A stretch of 64,000 nucleotides of DNA from Gambelia wislizenii. Its lineage: Eukaryota > Chordata > Lepidosauria > Squamata > Crotaphytidae. The stretch lies in contig JAUMIR010000003.1 of the NCBI GenBank assembly GCA_030847615.1, forward strand, positions 32,610,501 to 32,674,500, given 5' to 3'. The position numbers were made by a program, and so were the translations under genes. Below, piece by piece: positions 22,878 to 33,540 of this stretch (its first letter is position 1; each line of letters begins with the position of its first letter). The notes below the pieces were generated by a model. That model was not told the DNA's origin. It did not search any database and saw only the letters and a program-made list of their open reading frames with translations.

Positions 22878-23470
22878 GGAGATTTTCAGAGCATTCCCAT
22901 CTCACAATCTCCTCTCCCGTCCCTGTAACGACATGTAATGAAATTTTTTCAAACCTGCCTTAATCGCACCTTATTCCCTCAGCAGGGCAGCCCAGGAGTG
23001 AATGGAGTTCAATTGGAGCTCCTTTCACTTCCTGGATTGAAATCCTGGCTGCTTTCGGGAGAAGACGAGAGTGTGGGAAATTCAAAAATAAAAACAAAAA
23101 TACTACAGTAAAAGTAATACCAAGCACAAAAACATACTTAAATCATTACAAGTAACCCAAGGAGGGTACAAAAAAGTGTGTCGCTCACTTTGATGTCCTG
23201 ATCTCACCTGAAAGTGTTCTGGCACAGACCTCCCATTGACACTAGCATCACCCCAACATAACAGGGCACCATTTCAGTCGCAGGACATTCTGTTACAGAA
23301 ATGGAACAGGGGATTAATTGACAATTAGCCTGTCAATAAAAAGAAGTGCCAGTATACCCACAGCCGAACGGGAACATGACGACACGGGAACAATGTTGTC
23401 TGAAATGCAAGCCTTTTAGTGATCTCCTGCCATTGTTATCACGCCATATTTAGAGTGTCTGATAATCTCC
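22878..23470. mobile_element. MITE of the TTATCAGA family, ATA target duplication
   Basis: It starts GGAGATTTTCAGAG and ends TCTGATAATCTCC, flanked by ATA (22875-22877, 23471-23473). The inner block (cctgatctcacctgaaagtgttctgg, cctgtcaataaaaagaa, tgttatcacgccatattta) matches the copies at 32659 and 37313. Most of it is included in the duplicated segment that recurs from 26886. Confidence 0.85.
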
Positions 23471-23930
23471 ATACACACACACACACACACACACACAATC
23501 TTGATGCTTACTTCCTCCATGCCAGTATGGATGTAAGATGACTAATCCCCTCCCTTCCTATCAGATCAACAGTGACAGCAGCATTTTGCTAGGCTCAGTT
23601 CAGAGCTTGGGAAAGTTGTGTGTTCAAACTATAAGTCCCAGAAACCACCAGCTAGCATAAACCATAACAGCAAAATTCAGTTGATAAAGTGAAAGCCAAA
23701 ATGTGTCCTAGAGCATTTTTATCTTGTGTTTCCTACAACTGTGGGCAAAGAGGAATAAGGGCACCTTGAAGGCACCAACAGACAAACATAAAATCAAGGA
23801 GGAATGAATAACCCACGTGAGAATGAATGAATGGATTATTTCTCCTTTGCTGCAGGGAATAGCAATCAATGCAGGTGAGTCACATTGCAAGTATCTTCTA
23901 GTCCACTAGAGGGCATCAGAAGACTATTTA
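23065..23930. repeat. Duplicated ~860-bp segment, copy 1
   Basis: From acgagagtgtgggaaattc to agaagactattta this is nearly identical to 26886-28121: I count about eight base differences plus a (CA)n length change. It includes most of the MITE at 22878, a (CA)n at 23472-23500 and unique flank. Copy 1 lacks the 375-bp RTE fragment present in copy 2 and is followed directly by the Ngaro end. Confidence 0.95.
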
Positions 23931-24406
23931 ATGATTGACGCATGAAATGATGAGACCACACACATAAGATTGGGTTGAAATACGGGCCACTTTATTGATA
24001 GATTTCCTATTTATTATGATTTTCTTGTGGTATGCCAAGTATGGAAAGGGGGGAGATCGCTCATGGGGGCACACACATGGGCAGTTGGTCACAACTGACC
24101 TAACCCCCAGCGTCCCTGGGTGACTCACCTGAGCCCCAAGGGGGATCCCGGTGTCAGGGGTTCCCCTTGGGCTCCATCTGCTGGAGGGCCCTGCATCAGG
24201 AAGGAAATCCCTAAGCCATATAGCTTCTGTGAAGGATCTCCCGCCAGAGGCTGACCCTAAGGATACCCTACCTCCCTGCACCCTATCCATTGGGACGCCG
24301 GTTCAGTTCAGTGAAGGATATCCTACCACTCAATATGAGGTTGCCATAGGTGAACACCAAGTTAGTATCTCCCCGCTCCCTGCCACAGATAGGGGCAAGT
24401 GTCTAC

Positions 24407-25010
24407 TTAGCCCCTATCCCCCACCAGGGAAGCTAAGACAGCTCTCACCCCCTGTCGCATACCATCAAGAAAAAGCTGGATCCCCGTGTCTGACAAGTGG
24501 ACCCCGTCAACCCGATAGAGTTCCGGGCGTTTATACGAAATGCCCAGGTACTGTATGAAATGGCCAAGGCCTTCATCCAGAGCCCTGTGAACCGCCTTGT
24601 TCACTTTCTTGCGAGCAATGTCCAACTGCTTGGGGGCACCGTCGCCTGGGTAGGAGAGTCACGGAATGATGTCAGACCAAACCAGAGAGGTTCGCGGCCA
24701 CGCCGCCTTAATCCGTTGCATGTCAGCCAAAGCCTGTATCGGCAAAGCCCTGCCTTTCAAAAGGCCAAGATCATTGCTGCCAAGGTGGATAACCAGGACA
24801 TGCGGAGGAGGTCCACGACGCTCCTGAAACTGGAAAGAGATTAAACCATTCCACCTCAAACCCTGTTTGCCAAGCCATTCGATAGAGGCAATGTCTCCCA
24901 GCCCCAGCTGCGGACCCAACGGGCTCCTCCTGGCATGTCATGCTGCCCAATACACAAAGCTGTGGCCACAAATCAGTACCCGGTATCTCATATCTGGAAA
25001 AGAAAGCACA
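24407..25010 (-). pseudogene. SGNH/GDSL hydrolase domain of the Ngaro element (decayed)
   Basis: Three minus frames together show the SGNH blocks. CGHSFVYWAA carries the nucleophile Ser near 24960, VIHLGSNDLG carries the Asn block, and DGVHLSDTG near 24500 carries the catalytic Asp and His. A TGA stop directly after CGHSFVYWAA, probably from CGA by CpG decay, and a frame change near 24650 break the gene. Such esterase-like domains are known as accessory ORFs in some vertebrate Ngaro elements and in CR1 ORF1; their role in retrotransposition is not settled. It follows the recombinase stop (25041) closely. Confidence 0.82.
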
Positions 25011-25040
25011 GACAATCATAGGACAGGGGCAACTACATAG

Positions 25041-25955
25041 TCAATTGCACAGCGGACGTACATATCCCTTGTAGGCAGCTGACTTCCAACGACCCAATCT
25101 CTTAATGGCCTCAGGCTGCATACCCATGGCGGCAGCCGTCGAAGCTGCCCCAATCCGAAAGGAGTGTGAACAAAAACGCACGCCTCCCAAACCCAGGCAG
25201 GTCAAGGCTTTTGTCGTGATGGACCAAAATTGATACTTCGTTAATGGGGACCCATCGGCGTGACAAAAAAGTGGACCAGGCATAGATGGGCGTAACTTCA
25301 AATACTCCCTAAGGGCCACAACAGGGCAAAGAGTTGGGTCATAGCACTCGTGTAGTGTAATGTTACTACCCTTGCCCATCTGATCGGTTTTGGATCGCCT
25401 AATTGTTATAGTGACACGTTTGGGACCCATGGCAATATCACCCACACCAAGGGCAAGGCCCGCAGAGTCCTTTTTGGACGCCACCACCAGCTCGCTGATA
25501 CGTAATGCCCCAAAAAAGGCCATCAAGGAGGCGGCGTGTAGCAACACCACCTCAAATGGGATTGCACAAATGTTGGGCCATATCTGGAAAAGGCCTTTGA
25601 GAATCGCTGGGGAGAGTGGTTGCCTATCATCATTTGCCTTACCACGCTGCCTGGCCCAACCCTCCAGTGCCTTCCGGATCCTAAAATCAGAGGTGTTGTC
25701 CTGCAGGCCTTGAGCCTTACTCCAGAAGGCCAAGGCGGCCAATCTGGACTGAATAGATTGGGGGGCAAGGCCTTTCTTCTTAAGGGAGACACAGAAGTGT
25801 AACAGATGAGGTACAGGAACTGGCCAGGAATTGGGAAGACGCACAGAGTCCCGAAACTCAAAGAATTCCTGAATAGCCCGCTTGTACACCCTCCTGGTGC
25901 TTGGCGCGATGGAGAGGCTAATGGCCTTCACTATCTCACCAGCCCAAGCTCCCAC
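25041..25955 (-). CDS. Tyrosine recombinase of the Ngaro element
   Basis: An open frame of 304 codons that looks intact. The catalytic set is visible: Arg152 in GALRISELV, His264 and Arg267 in SHSFRIGAAS, Trp290 in the second-His position (LGRWKS) and a C-terminal Tyr (Tyr298 in YKGYVR, less likely Tyr295). The N-terminal SAM-like part (STRRVYKRAIQEFFEF ... SRLAALAFW) is typical of the family. It would join the circular cDNA to target DNA. The start overlaps the end of the RT/RNase H frame by about 25 bases, as in a compact polycistronic element. The host could not make it from this truncated copy without a new promoter. Confidence 0.92.
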   Translation of the reverse strand: MGAWAGEIVKAISLSIAPSTRRVYKRAIQEFFEFRDSVRLPNSWPVPVPHLLHFCVSLKKKGLAPQSIQSRLAALAFWSKAQGLQDNTSDFRIRKALEGWARQRGKANDDRQPLSPAILKGLFQIWPNICAIPFEVVLLHAASLMAFFGALRISELVVASKKDSAGLALGVGDIAMGPKRVTITIRRSKTDQMGKGSNITLHECYDPTLCPVVALREYLKLRPSMPGPLFCHADGSPLTKYQFWSITTKALTCLGLGGVRFCSHSFRIGAASTAAAMGMQPEAIKRLGRWKSAAYKGYVRPLCN

Positions 25956-26884
25956 AAATCCTCCGGCATCGGGTCCGGCATCTCGGCAGCGCCCGGAGCT
26001 AATCGCCTGAAGCGGTCCATCTGCAGATGGGAGAGAGCATCGGCAACGCCGTTGTCCACTCCCGCCATGTGGGACGCAGTAAACAGAATGTTATACTTAA
26101 GGCATTGAAGAGTAAAAGCTCTAACTAATGTCATGACCCTTTTGGACTTTGAAGTGAGAGAATTTACCACCTGGACAGTGGCCATGTTGTCACACCAGAA
26201 ACGCACCGTGGAATTGGCAAATTCCTGAGGCCACAACTTAACTGCCACTAGAATCGGGAAGAGCTCCAAGAAGGTAAGGTCTGCCATGATGCCCGAATCC
26301 ACCCAGGAGCTCGGCCAGCGTTCGGCACACCACCTCCCGGCAAAGTAGACCCCAAAGCCCAGAGAACCTGAGGCATCTGAAGACACCTTAAGGGAATCAC
26401 CTAAGCGCAATTCGTCCCTCCAAAAGGAAACCCCGTTAAACTGATGCAGAAAGCTGTACCATACATCCAAGTCCAGCTTAATTTCACGGGTGATACGGAC
26501 CCTGTGATGTGGTAGTGAGACCCCAGCGGTGGCATCACATAGGCGCCGGAGGAAGGCCCTGCCCGGCGCTATTACTTTGCATGCAAAATTAAGGTGACCA
26601 ATGAGTTCTTGAAATTCTTTGAGAGTGGCCTTGTTACGTTGAAGGAAGCTAATGACCCTGAGCAGGAGATCATCTATCTTATCCGAGGGTAGACGGCAAA
26701 ACTGATTCACTGTGTCAATTTCGATGCCCAAAAAGGCCAATCGTTGACATGGGCCCTCCGTCTTTTCTTGAGCTAGGGGAACCCCAAAGACCGCCATAAG
26801 GTCTTGGAACTGCTCCATAAGGGAGCGACAGACCCCCGTGCCGAACCGCCCCACGAAGAGGAAGTCGTCGAGGTAGTGTACCAC
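25931..26884 (-). CDS. Reverse transcriptase (C-terminal part) and RNase H of the Ngaro element
   Basis: The open frame of 317 codons begins inside the RT palm at HYLDDFLF (catalytic YLDD), followed by the thumb region (GVPLAQEKTEGPCQRLAFLG). RNase H follows with SSDASGSLGFGVYF (first Asp), LTFLELFPI (Glu), FWCDNMATVQVVNS (Asp) and GVDNGVADALSH. The upstream half of RT is absent because the element is cut at about 26886, so no full RT can be made. What remains has no stop or frameshift, which suggests a young insertion. The ATG is simply the first Met after the break and not a native start. Confidence 0.92.
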   Translation of the reverse strand: MVHYLDDFLFVGRFGTGVCRSLMEQFQDLMAVFGVPLAQEKTEGPCQRLAFLGIEIDTVNQFCRLPSDKIDDLLLRVISFLQRNKATLKEFQELIGHLNFACKVIAPGRAFLRRLCDATAGVSLPHHRVRITREIKLDLDVWYSFLHQFNGVSFWRDELRLGDSLKVSSDASGSLGFGVYFAGRWCAERWPSSWVDSGIMADLTFLELFPILVAVKLWPQEFANSTVRFWCDNMATVQVVNSLTSKSKRVMTLVRAFTLQCLKYNILFTASHMAGVDNGVADALSHLQMDRFRRLAPGAAEMPDPMPEDLWELGLVR

Positions 26885-26885
26885 G

Positions 26886-28121
26886 ACGAGAGTGTGGGAA
26901 ATTCAAAAATGAAAACAAAAATACTACAGTAAAAGTAATACCAAGCACAAAAACATACTTAAATCATTACAAGTAACCCAAGGAGGGTACAAAAAAGTGT
27001 GTCGCTCACTTTGATGTCCTGATCTCACCTGGAAGTGTTCTGGCACAGACCTCCCATTGACACTAGCATCACCCCAACATAACAGGGCACCATTTCAGTC
27101 ACAGGACATTCTGTTACAGAAATGGAACAGGGGATTAATTGACAATTAGCCTGTCAATAAAAAGAAGTGCCAGTATACCCACAGCCGAACGGGAGCATGA
27201 CGACACGGGAACAATGTTGTCTGAAATGCAAGCCTTTTAGTGATCTCCTGCCATTGTTATCACGCCATATTTAGAGTGTCTGATAATCTCCATACACACA
27301 CACACACACACACAATCTTGATGCTTACTTCCTCCATGCCAGTATGGATGTAAGATGACTAATCCCCTCCCTTCCTATCAGATCAACAGTGACAGCAGCA
27401 TTTTGCTAGGCTCAGTTCAGAGCTTGGGAAAGTTGTGTGTTCAAACTATACGTCCCAGAAACCTCTGGCTTTTCTTCGCAAACGAAGATTCAGGAAGGAC
27501 TCATCCCGCGCTTTCTGCAAGCGCGCTGATGACTAAAAAGGCCAATCCGAGATAAACAAGTCCGGTTGCAAAAAGCACAGCAGAAGGTCTCCTTGGGTGA
27601 TGTTTTTGGGTTGTGATTCTTTCTGCGTTGTCGTTTCTCTTCAAGACTTGTTCGTCGTGAGTTCTCAAATAAGGCTGCAGCATTGTGGATAGTGCGTCTC
27701 CATGCCTCCCGATGTGGGGCCAGGGCGGACCACTGTTGGTGATCAATTTGGCCAAGCCTGAGATGTTGTTTCAGGGAGTCTTTGTATGGCTTTTTTGGAG
27801 CGCCCCTCTTACGCTGACCCGTGGCGAGTTCACCGTAGCCAGCTAGCATAAACCATAACAGCAAAATTCAGCTGATAAAGTGAAAGCCAAAATGTGTCCT
27901 AGAGCATTTTTATCTTGTGTTTCCTACAACTGTGGGCAAAGAGGAATAAGGGCACCTTGAAGGCACCAACAGACAAACATAAAATCAAGGAGGAATGAAT
28001 AACCCACGTGAGAATGAATGAATGGATTATTTCTCCTTTGCTGCAGGGAATAGCAATCAAAGCAGGTGAGTCACATTGCAAGTATCTTCTAGTCCACTAG
28101 AGGGCATCAGAAGACTATTTA
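26886..28121. repeat. Duplicated segment, copy 2 (with extra RTE insert; no Ngaro)
   Basis: It matches 23065-23930 along its length except for a 375-bp insert at 27464-27838. Its right end runs on into unrelated sequence (ttgttttttcac) where copy 1 meets the Ngaro. Copy 2 thus has the form of the empty site. Its left edge joins Ngaro RT sequence with about five bases (acgag) common to both partners. Confidence 0.94.
27464..27838 (-). mobile_element. RTE-like LINE 3' fragment inside copy 2
   Basis: The minus frame reads GELATGQRKRGAPKK, KDSLKQHLRLGQ and REAWRRTIHNAAALFEN. It ends with a zinc-finger-like CAFCNRTCLSRIGLFSHQ followed by a stop. The family clade is uncertain; it looks like the C-terminus of an RTE-type ORF. 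It is inserted between aaacc and ccagctagc of the duplicated segment, where copy 1 has only one extra base. Confidence 0.85.
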
Positions 28122-28189
28122 TTGTTTTTTCACTGGGGGGGTGTTATCCGTAGAAAGCATCCTTTCCTTGGCAAAGGACTATGCAAAGG

Positions 28190-28570
28190 CTTTTTTAAAA
28201 AAAAATATTTATTTAAATCAAGTAAAGATATATACAAACAAAACATATAACAAAGAAAAAGAGACAAATAAAATAACAAAGCATTATTCAGTTTAACATT
28301 GTACATCTTATTTCTATTAAGGTGTGTCCTACATGACTTCCTTTGTAATACCATCTTATAAGGATCTTTGTACAGTTATGGTCAATCAACTTCATTTCAT
28401 TTTTCATCTTTATAGTATCATCAATGGTACTTTCTACCTCTTATAAATTTCTATATTTGCTTAGTTAATTTTACCCCCAACTGTCTTCTATGGTGTTAGT
28501 TTACAAACTTCTTGTTTGACATGGCTGTTATTCTCATATATGTATCAATTTATCAATAAATGTTGATTAT
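28190..28570 (-). mobile_element. L1 3' UTR fragment
   Basis: A T-then-A-rich start (ttttttaaaaaaaaatattt) followed by A+T-rich sequence resembles the reversed 3' ends of the L1 copies at 15878 and 62251. No coding part is left. Confidence 0.55.
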
Positions 28571-29378
28571 TCCAAAATCAGGCCAACAGGCTCATCAGGA
28601 CTTCCTCCCATCCATGGAGGAAACAGGAGAACTACAGGCCTGATCTATGACCAGGATACACTGGTGGGGAGCTGGCGTATCCTGGCTCGTGTAGATGAGC
28701 CTTGTGTCTTAAAAGTATGAAGCCACACCCAGAGCCTGATAAAGTGTGTAAAAGTGGCAGCTTGTTTAAAACTAGATTTTGAAAGAGAAACGTTAATAAA
28801 GAAGCAGCATCCTGTGAATTAATAAGGGACCAATTTCAACTCTTCAAAATATTTTAGTGCAGTTCTGTTGGCCAAGCAAACAATGATAACATTCACCTCA
28901 TTATTAAAGATACAACAGAAGGCTGGAATCCTATATCAGCCTCTACACTCTATTTCAGACATATCATGAGAAAACATAATACATTGGAAAATACAATAAT
29001 ACAGGGAAAGGTTGAAGATCGTGAATAGTAGAGAGACCTATTGCCTTCCAGCAAAATGGTGACTGTGTTGGTATATGTGAAATATGGGCTATGATTTGCC
29101 TACCCCTTCTATGTATAAAACCTCACTTTGCAACCACATGTTCCTTATGTAGAACAGGCAAAATAATAAAAGAGTAAGAACTTCAGAATGATTAGACGAG
29201 GAATACTGTACCACGTTTTTATAGCTGAACATATTCCATAGCCTCCAAGATTTCACAGATAAAAACCTATGTGGCCAAACAACATCCAAAACAATTTTGG
29301 AGGGTTTAATACTCCATATTAGCTGAAGAATTAGTACAAGGCCTAGGGCAGGCACCATTTAAAGTATTGGGACTTCTT
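28571..29378. other. No gene recognised; weak dispersed-repeat piece at 29225-29290
   Basis: Bases around 29260 (tttcacagataaaaacctat) resemble the dispersed repeat at 20680. Otherwise unassigned. Confidence 0.4.
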
Positions 29379-29566
29379 ATTGCTGTGTGACTTCAAGTCA
29401 TTTCCAACTTATGGTGATCCTATCACAGAGTTTTCTTCACAAAAAATTGTTCAGAGGGGGTTTGCCATGGCCTTCCTCTGATGCTGAGAGAGTATGTCTT
29501 GCCCAAGGTCACCCATGGGTTTTCCAAGGCTGAGCAGGGATTTGAACCCTGTTCTCCAGAGTCTTA
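29379..29566 (-). mobile_element. tRNA SINE with Bov-B-type 3' end, split by a MITE
   Basis: An inverse copy of the SINE at 10437, from the 3' end (tgacttcaagtcatttccaa) to the B-box part (gatttgaaccctgttctcca). Its tRNA head resumes at 30241-30270 (gtgctcaaaccacactggct) beyond the MITE. Confidence 0.85.
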
Positions 29567-30240
29567 GGACTTTATCAGATGGGGTTGTAACCACACAATT
29601 ATGACAATACATTAGCTGGAATGGATTCCCACTATCGCATGACATCATCCCACACCCGTGGACAGCCTATGCTCCAGCCATTAATAAGGTGTCATTTTTT
29701 ATTCATGGGTTAACCCATGAATAGGTCTCCAATATTGCTTTTTTGTGGTATTGAAGGTGTGCAAAACCATGTCCTGCTGAAATCACGAGATTGCAGTGTG
29801 ATTGCAGGTCCTCTTTCCCCTGTCCCCACTGAGAAAACTTCCAGGTGACAATGTGAAGATGATTGAACATCTTTTTAAAAAGAGGACACTCTTTTTATTA
29901 ACTTTCCCATTTTGCTGACAAGTTTTTATGTTTGTTTCAGTGCTTTTGTGTGTATTTCATTTGTTTTTTAAAGTGTTTTCAGTGTTTTTACATGGACTCA
30001 CATCTTTTCGCAAGAATGGCCGAGACCTCGTACCCTGGCTATCACAGAATTATGTGGACATTACACCATTATTAGAAGGCAATGCTAAGACAAGTGCTAC
30101 TATAGTGGGACCTTTAATCCCATTCCTAAAATGCTAGTTGTGGACGTTTGATAATTTCAGTTATAATGCTACAATGTTTCCACTTTCCTCAATCTTGCAA
30201 ATACTGTACAGCATTTTTAGATGATAGTCTGATAATGTCC
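29567..30240. mobile_element. MITE of the GGACTTTATCAGA family, inserted in a SINE
   Basis: It starts GGACTTTATCAGAT and ends GTCTGATAATGTCC, and is bordered by TTA and ATA (an imperfect 3-bp duplication). The SINE sequence on both sides joins up when it is removed. Non-coding, 674 bp. Confidence 0.85.
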
Positions 30241-30278
30241 ATAATCCAGTGCTCAAACCACACTGGCTCATCTTTATA

Positions 30279-31207
30279 TGGGGTTATCAAGTTATATCCT
30301 TAAATTCAGTTATTCTTTAATTATTAAGGAACAACGATGGGAAATTACCATGGATCCAGATAACAAGGTAGCTTCCAAAAATGAGTAGAATTGTCTTCTA
30401 TATACCTACATTCATTACTCACTTAGAGCAGAAGAAAAGCACAGTAATAATCTTTTCCCAAATCACAGCCTACCTATAACAGACCCTGTGGTTATCATCA
30501 AAATTAGTACAGAATGAAACAATGCTTTTCAGTTTGAAACTCAAACTCATTTCCTCTCTATATTCTGATTCTCCTCCCCAAACATCCTTGAGTGAACTGA
30601 AAACAGGGTGGCCAGATGCCCTTCTTCAAAGAGGACAGAGCTTTATTTGGAAGCCTCATTTGTTTGAAGAGTTTTCTAGTCCTCATTCCATTTAATAAGC
30701 ATAAAAAAGAAAATCAGCAGCCTTGAAATTCATGTCAAAAATTGGGCAGCCAAGGAAGCACACCAGTAACTTGCTTCCCCACTATGATGACATGTATAGT
30801 ATTACTACCTAAATTACCCTGGCCATTTCAAAAATTGTATCTACACATGTAACGTAGGATGTATAAATTTTATTCAAATCTGTGTGCTCTTCTGTTAATG
30901 TGTTAAGTAACTACACTGTCTGCAAAGTTGCTGTAAATTCTTACTAAAAATCTAGAACTTGACAAGGATGAGATTAAAAGGCCATCTACCGTATTTCCTA
31001 TTTACTCAAATAGACACTATTTGAGAAAAGTTAATTTTCTAACTATTGTGTGATTACTAGTTTGTATCTAGACATAAACAGCAAACACAACAAGTGAACA
31101 GTTTGTTGAGATAAGGTTCAGAAAAGCCAGGAATGGAATTCACAATTGCCCAATATGACAAAGTTGCTAGGCATTTTGAGGAGAAATTGTGTCAGGAGAG
31201 ACACTGA
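30279..31207. other. No gene recognised
   Basis: A+T-rich non-coding sequence; no repeat family firmly recognised. Confidence 0.45.
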
Positions 31208-31777
31208 GGACTGAATCATATGCAGCAAATACAGTGTCATAATGACACCTAATGAATTCGAAAGGGTGCTCATATCAGAATACATCGTTCTTTTGAGATT
31301 TTGTCTTGTTAAAAAGCCATTCTATTTTATTGATGGACCAAGCCATCAATAGATCTCCCATGGCATTTTTGCCGGTATTGCCAGCGTTTGAAACCTCGTG
31401 CCATTGTGCTCATGTGAATACAGTGTCAATGGGCAGAGCACTTTTGGGTGAGATCACGAAAACCAGGTAGGGGACGCTCTTTTTTATGAACCTCCCCAGT
31501 TCACTTTTAAGTTTTAAAGTGTGTTTCGTGCTTGTGGGGATGTTTTCTGTCTTTGTCCTGTTGTATTTTTTAAATTTACTGCATTCGTATCTTCTCACGA
31601 GAATTGGTGAGATTACAGGTGTGGAAGTGAACAAAACTCCATTCATGCTGTTAATGTTTGGGGTGCCTTTTAATGCTCTGGAGGTAGGTTTGATAAAGGG
31701 GGTTATTGTGCTGACACAAAACAGCAGTAAAATATGGTGCGAAAGGAAAAATTATGGAGGTTAGTCTGATAAAGTCC
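31208..31777. mobile_element. MITE of the GGACTTTATCAGA family
   Basis: It ends in TTAGTCTGATAAAGTCC and has a degenerate left end (GGACTGAATCATAT). Interior blocks (ccagcgtttg, gggtgagatcacgaaaaccagg, ttttaagtgtgtttcgtgc-like) match 37313-37877 in inverse orientation. Confidence 0.72.
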
Positions 31778-31949
31778 CTAGTCAGACTTCATGCAATCTG
31801 TTTCAGTTGCAAAGCAAGCCACAGCCTTGTTGGAAGAAAAGCTAAAGAAGGAAACAAACAAACAAACAAAAATACAAGAAGTCATTTTCTACATCCCATA
31901 GGCCACACACTGGGGCAGCCTACATGTAAAAGAATCTGGATCTCTTTCA

Positions 31950-32150
31950 CATTACTCAGTTATAGCACTATGATTCCACTTTAACTGTCCTGGCTGAACC
32001 CTATGTAATTTGTAGTGTGGTGAGGCACTAAAGCACTCTGGCTGAGATTTCTAAATACTTCTCCCCAAACTGCAAACCCTAGGATTCTATAGGATGTTGC
32101 CATGACAATGAAAGTGAAATCATAGTGCTATAATTGTGCTGTGAAAAGTC
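31950..32150. mobile_element. Degenerate foldback MITE
   Basis: The inverted blocks tagcactatgattccacttt and its near-complement (gtgaaatcatagtgctata) relate it to the foldback elements at 9101 and 40040. The arms have diverged. Confidence 0.65.
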
Positions 32151-32658
32151 CCCAGATGAATTCTTAGTCTGACCTACACAAACTATAGACCCAAACCTGG
32201 AAGAAAACATTGCCTCATTTATTGGCTACCAGTCCTTCTTCCTATAAGCATAGATTCAATGAATGGGGTGGGGGAATCCATCCTCCCTCTCTCCTAAATA
32301 TTTCTAATAATTTGGTTTTATGTTAGCAATTTCACTTTAAGGTGAGAAGTAGGACAATGTGTACTAAATCCCTAATTTTCTTTGAAAGTACAAAATCCCT
32401 TCATAGACACAATCCTAATTCGTTGCACAATTTGATTCCGGAACCCCACTTTGGAAACATAGTGTGGTTGGTGCAAATCATAGTTGTCTGCATTTGAAAA
32501 CAAACATACAATGGTTTGCCTAAAACTATAAACAGAAGAGTCTAATATATGTATGAAGGAAGAGGGGGGAAGAGGATTGAGGCTCTCAGCTTCCTCACTC
32601 TCTTAAAAATAACAAACCATAGTTTGTTGTTATATCTGAACTGAGTGAATGAGGCTGT
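32151..32658. other. No gene recognised
   Basis: Non-coding; nothing recognisable. Confidence 0.45.
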
Positions 32659-33237
32659 GGAGATTATCAGACGAGCCTCTAAAAATATTCTTGTCCAACT
32701 ATATTTTAAAGCATAAGCGTCCTTGCACAATAACCCTTTTTATCACACACCACTGTAATAACAAGAAAGAGCAGCATTAGCAGAGCACAACTGCCAGCAC
32801 CTTCTTTGTTCACCAGGTCTCATGATCTCGGGGGTTCTCGCAAGAAGACACAAGCATGCTTAAAAATCTAAAAACAGCTAAGGTAAAAAAACAAAACACA
32901 CAAGCACTGAAACACACTTTAAAACTTGCCCACAAAACAGGGAGGTTCATAAAAAGAGTGTCCTATACCTAGTTTTCATGTTCTCACGTGGAAATGTTCT
33001 GGTGGGGACCGCCCAATGACACTGTATTCATGAGAGCATAATGGGACGCAGTTTCAGGTGCTTGCAATATCATGACAAAAATACCACAGCAGATCAATTG
33101 ATGGCTTTGGATCGTCAATAAAAAAGAACACCTTAACAACTTCATAACACCATAGCACAATGTTGTGTGATATGGGTGCCCTTTCATGTCCTTTTGGCAT
33201 TGTTATCATGCCATATTTGTCACATCTGATAATCTCC
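32659..33237. mobile_element. MITE of the TTATCAGA family
   Basis: It starts GGAGATTATCAGAC and ends ACATCTGATAATCTCC, a good inverted pair. The interior closely follows 22878-23470 and 37313-37877 (ctcgcaagaagacacaagc, aaaaaagaacac, ttgttatcatgccatatttg). The flanking 3-bp are not identical (TGT/TAT). Confidence 0.82.
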
Positions 33238-33385
33238 TATATCAGAGTGATCTCATTCCATGGTTTCAACCAAGAGTGCTAAGCCAGGGGTGTAGCTATG
33301 GAGTGAAGGGAAAAGAATATTGTCCTTTCCATAAGAATTATGGCCCCATGAATTTTAACTTCACTCTCCTAGTTTCTAGTATTGC

Positions 33386-33540
33386 CATAACTTAGCTAAC
33401 ACACATTGGAAACTGCTTAATGCAGTGGAGCTGTGTAAATAGCTATTGCTTAAAACAATTTGTAAGCCGCTCTGATAGTCTTGTGGCTGAAGAGCGGGGT
33501 ATAAATAACTAAATAAATAAAATAAAATAAAATAACTTAA
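33386..33540 (+). mobile_element. SINE 3' fragment
   Basis: The block agctaacacacattggaaact, then gccgctctgatagtcttgtg and gaagagcggggtataaataa, is the 3' half of the SINE family at 55966-56234. A-rich tail follows. Confidence 0.78.

Larger units (their letters stand above)
23931..26890 (-). mobile_element. Ngaro/DIRS-type tyrosine-recombinase retrotransposon, 5' truncated
   Basis: On the minus strand the order is RT (from its YLDD block) with RNase H, tyrosine recombinase, an SGNH-hydrolase remnant, then about 480 bases of non-coding end. That gene order and the use of a tyrosine recombinase instead of an integrase define the DIRS order; the accessory hydrolase points to the Ngaro group of vertebrates. 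The non-coding end (gaaatgatgagaccacac, cgggccactttatt) recurs at 36511. The gag-like ORF and the N-terminal half of RT are missing at the 26886-26890 junction. No target duplication is expected for this class. Confidence 0.92.

Noticed and set aside
23472..23500. Possible CRISPR-like or regulatory repeat
   Set aside because: Plain CA dinucleotide repeat; all short repeats in the window are microsatellites of eukaryotic type.
24151..24844. Plus-strand frames of 135 and 115 codons
   Set aside because: Antisense shadows of the Ngaro hydrolase and non-coding end.
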